Shown one piece after another: positions 7,921 to 9,391 of a stretch of 9,391 bases of DNA. Within the stretch, counting starts at the first letter, position 1. The number at the start of each line of letters is the position of its first letter. A program made the translations under genes and the position numbers. This stretch comes from Betaproteobacteria bacterium. Lineage in GTDB: Bacteria; Pseudomonadota; Gammaproteobacteria; Burkholderiales; Burkholderiaceae_C. The notes under the pieces are model-generated. The model did no database searches and was not told the origin of the DNA. It saw only the letters and a program-made list of their open reading frames with translations. The stretch spans positions 1 through 9,391 of the forward strand of contig RFTR01000066.1 in assembly GCA_009923345.1 (NCBI GenBank). The letters run 5' to 3'.

Positions 7921-8906
7921 GATGACGCGTTAACTTGTTCTACCAGCTCGCGTACGGTGTTTTTTCCGTTACCAATGACCAGCGGAGGATCACGTCTTGC
8001 AGCAGCAACCAATTTGTTACCGACTACCAACAATCGGAAATCGCTACCTGGCAGATAACGTTCAACTAGGACATCTTCTCTGAAAGATTTGGCGGTGTTG
8101 TAGGCTGTCATCACACCTTCTTGTGTGGAGATATTGACGCTGATACCTTTGCCTTGGTTGCCATCGCGCGGTTTGATCACCACGGGCAAACCTATTTCTT
8201 GAGCGGCAGCCCAAGCATCTTCTGCACTGGTGACGGGGCGACCTAGCGGCACAGGTACTCCCGCAGCATGCAAGAGTTTCTTGGTGAGTTCTTTGTCTTG
8301 GGCGATGGATTCGGCAATGGCGCTGGTGGCGTCAATTTCGGCCGCTTGGATACGGCGTTGTTTGCTACCCCAGCCTAATTGCACCAAAGAGCCTTCTGTT
8401 AATCGGCGAAATGGAATTCCGCGCGCTATCGCTGCGTTAACAATGGATCCGGTTGAGGGACCGAGGCGAATGTCTTCGTCTAAGCCGCGCAGTTGATCAA
8501 TGGCGGCTTCCACATCAAATTCACCATGGTGGGCAGCTGCAATGCACAAATCTCTGGCTAATTTGATAGCGAGGCAGCCAACTTCTTCTTCTGAGTATTC
8601 GACTGCAACTTGGTAGACGCCATTTTCATTAGTGGCAGTGGTGCGACTGAATGTGACCGGACACCCCGCTTGTATTTGCAAATGCAGGGTGGTGGCTTCC
8701 ACCGCATGTGCCATGCTCAAAGGGATTTTGCGGTCGGTGGGGCTGAGTTGCCCTAAGCCTGGAAATAAGTGACGCAAGTGCGTTTCAAAATCAGCGCGGC
8801 TGCTGAGATCTGATTCATCGCCCTCGCACCGCACCAATGCCTCTACTGCAGTGTGGCGTGTCCAGAGATTAGGGCCGCGTAAAGCGCGAATACGTGAGAC
8901 TTCCAT
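7815..8906 (-). CDS. cphA: Cyanophycin synthetase, N-terminal fragment
   Basis: As it stands, this open frame encodes 363 residues. Residues 1 to about 160 match the CphA N-terminal domain (starting MEVSRIRALRGPNLW). About 160-327 match the first part of the ATP-grasp domain, with VIKPRDGNQGKGISVNI (243-259) binding ATP and VERYLPGSDFRLLVV (281-295) following. The 36 residues from 328 on, rich in S, T, P and Q, are out-of-frame readthrough to a stop at 7815-7817 and resemble nothing in the family. The start is well supported: an AAGGAT ribosome site at 8916-8921 and a one-base overlap with the upstream stop. On its own the product lacks the acidic metal-binding motif of ATP-grasp and the whole arginine-adding domain, so it should be inactive. 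Confidence 0.75.
   Translation of the reverse strand: MEVSRIRALRGPNLWTRHTAVEALVRCEGDESDLSSRADFETHLRHLFPGLGQLSPTDRKIPLSMAHAVEATTLHLQIQAGCPVTFSRTTATNENGVYQVAVEYSEEEVGCLAIKLARDLCIAAAHHGEFDVEAAIDQLRGLDEDIRLGPSTGSIVNAAIARGIPFRRLTEGSLVQLGWGSKQRRIQAAEIDATSAIAESIAQDKELTKKLLHAAGVPVPLGRPVTSAEDAWAAAQEIGLPVVIKPRDGNQGKGISVNISTQEGVMTAYNTAKSFREDVLVERYLPGSDFRLLVVGNKLVAAARRDPPLVIGNGKNTVRELVEQVNASSCATTPTSPQEVLQQTSQTTCIQKSRRAPLPQPKW
7924..7931 (-). other. cphA: Junction of the deletion/frameshift in cphA
   Basis: On the minus strand the bases read GTT AAC GCG in the upstream frame (V-N-A, as in the family's VNAD) and, offset by two bases, CGC GTC ATC TTG CGC in the downstream frame (R-V-I-L-R, as in the family's block before NNANLSTGG). 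Both conserved readings share the bases AACGCG at 7931-7926. This is what a deletion between two AACGCG copies would leave. The lost length must be 3k+1 bases; from the remembered family spacing it is about 120-130. Confidence 0.7.
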
Positions 8907-9391
8907 TAGCCATTCATCCTTGCCAAGTCTTTGCTGACCTGATCATGTTTTTGTCCAAAGTTTTTTAACCCAGCGCGAATGAGCAAGGGTGTGATGCCAA
9001 GAGACCATCCTGTTGCAACTGTCGCCAATAAGGTGTTGATATGCAGGCCTTGTTTGAGAAGGCGCGCAATGAGTTCCATATCGAGATGGAAGAGGGGAGT
9101 TTCTTGGTCGCCCCGAGCCAAGGTGACAAAGCCTTCCTGGCAATACACAGCACGTCCACCATGCTGGCGGTGTGCAGATAAGTGCGCATTGTTGGCGTCT
9201 TGCGCGTAAAACAATACTTCTCCGTCGCTGAGTTCTGCCAAACCTACGACGGCATCATCTTGTGCATTTAAAACCGAAGCGCCTTCTGGTAAAACCAAAT
9301 CAACTTGCGTACGAATCACGGTGCGCATTTGGTCCGGTGTTTGGATATCGTGCTGGTCCATCAAAATTTGGGTGGTCTCAGGCATGTTGGT
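8906..9391 (-). CDS. Cyanophycin synthetase paralogue, short type (5' end beyond window)
   Basis: This is the C-terminal 161 residues of a CphA-like protein. The frame is open to the right edge, reading T-N-M-P-E-T-T, so the ATG at 9385 need not be a start. It resembles the Mur-ligase central domain: MRTVIRTQVDLVLPEG, SVLNAQDDAV and LSDGEVLFY align with LKRVIVQNVA, AVLNATDPLV and CAGEVIFF in the downstream cphA. TLLATVATGWSLGI aligns with the ENAMASIAAAWAIQI region. It stops soon after (KDLARMNG), where the neighbour goes on for about 150 residues with the last Mur lobe. Burkholderiales often carry two adjacent synthetase genes, one of them shorter (often called cphA'), which fits. Its TAA overlaps the next ATG by one base, implying a coupled operon. 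Confidence 0.88.
   Translation of the reverse strand, partial: TNMPETTQILMDQHDIQTPDQMRTVIRTQVDLVLPEGASVLNAQDDAVVGLAELSDGEVLFYAQDANNAHLSAHRQHGGRAVYCQEGFVTLARGDQETPLFHLDMELIARLLKQGLHINTLLATVATGWSLGITPLLIRAGLKNFGQKHDQVSKDLARMNG
8916..8921 (-). promoter_or_regulatory. Shine-Dalgarno of the downstream cphA
   Basis: AAGGAT on the minus strand lies nine bases before the ATG at 8906, inside the last codons of the upstream synthetase gene. Together with the TAATG stop/start overlap it fixes the cphA start and indicates coupled or independent re-initiation within one transcript. Confidence 0.7.

Larger units (their letters stand above)
6457..8906 (-). pseudogene. cphA: Cyanophycin synthetase, full-length type, with internal deletion and frameshift
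   Basis: CphA extends cyanophycin, a poly-aspartate backbone with arginine side chains, using an ATP-grasp domain to add Asp and a Mur-ligase-like domain to add Arg. The N-terminal part reads in frame from the ATG at 8906-8904 to about 7926 (327 residues, to LVEQVNA). The rest reads in another frame from about 7929 to the TAG at 6459-6457. Joined, they give roughly 815 residues, about 40 short of what I expect. The missing piece normally lies between VNAD and the LRNNANLSTGG block, inside the ATP-grasp domain. All other hallmarks are present: IKPRDGNQGKG, VEVNAAPG, the P-loop GTNGKTT and a complete C-terminal Mur lobe. The start overlaps the stop of the upstream cphA-like gene (TAATG). Either a genuine loss-of-function allele or a sequencing/assembly error would explain this; I cannot separate them here. 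Confidence 0.85.

Noticed and set aside
7815..7931. Programmed ribosomal frameshifting as the explanation for the two cphA frames
   Set aside because: There is no slippery heptamer at the junction, and a recoding event would not explain the absence of about 40 family-conserved residues from every frame.
7438..8058. 206-codon plus-strand open frame opposite cphA
   Set aside because: It lies wholly antisense to well-conserved CphA sequence, its translation is rich in C, H and W without any domain pattern, and it has no ribosome site. It is a shadow frame.

Overview
The window reads like ordinary chromosome of a betaproteobacterium, most likely a Burkholderiales/Comamonadaceae-type organism. 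The clues are the look of the proteins (IlvD, Lgt, a Bug-family binding protein, paired cyanophycin synthetases) and a moderate GC content judged by eye. This placement is inference; no 16S or marker phylogeny is possible here. I saw no rRNA, tRNA, CRISPR array, insertion sequence or prophage gene. Coding density is very high, and the longest gap without a gene is about 100 bases.

Layout: (1) Positions 1-1473, minus strand, hold ilvD (dihydroxy-acid dehydratase), cut at its 3' end by the window edge. (2) After a divergent gap of about 100 bases, a plus-strand run starts with lgt (prolipoprotein diacylglyceryl transferase, 1574-2407). Its stop overlaps the start of a malonyl-CoA decarboxylase gene (2404-3840). 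A periplasmic Bug/TctC-type binding protein (3870-4859) and a malonyl-CoA synthetase of the MatB type (4884-6428) follow. (3) Convergent to this run, the minus strand carries two tandem cyanophycin synthetase genes. The upstream one enters from the right edge (8906-9391). The downstream one (6457-8906) is broken in the middle.

How the genes fit together: MatB makes malonyl-CoA from malonate, ATP and CoA, and the decarboxylase turns it into acetyl-CoA and CO2. The binding protein between them is a natural candidate for capturing malonate or a related carboxylate. This is a compact matAB-like malonate pathway, with no matR-like regulator and no matC-like carrier in view, and it appears to be translationally coupled to the housekeeping gene lgt.

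The strongest anomaly is in the second cyanophycin synthetase. The reading frame changes at about 7924-7929, and about 40 residues normally present in the ATP-grasp domain are missing, so this is a deletion plus frameshift rather than a one-base slip. The bases at the junction fit a deletion between two short AACGCG copies. The upstream paralogue ends where its neighbour continues into the last lobe of the Mur-ligase-like domain. As sequenced, neither synthetase in view has both activities visibly complete, although most of the upstream gene lies outside the window.
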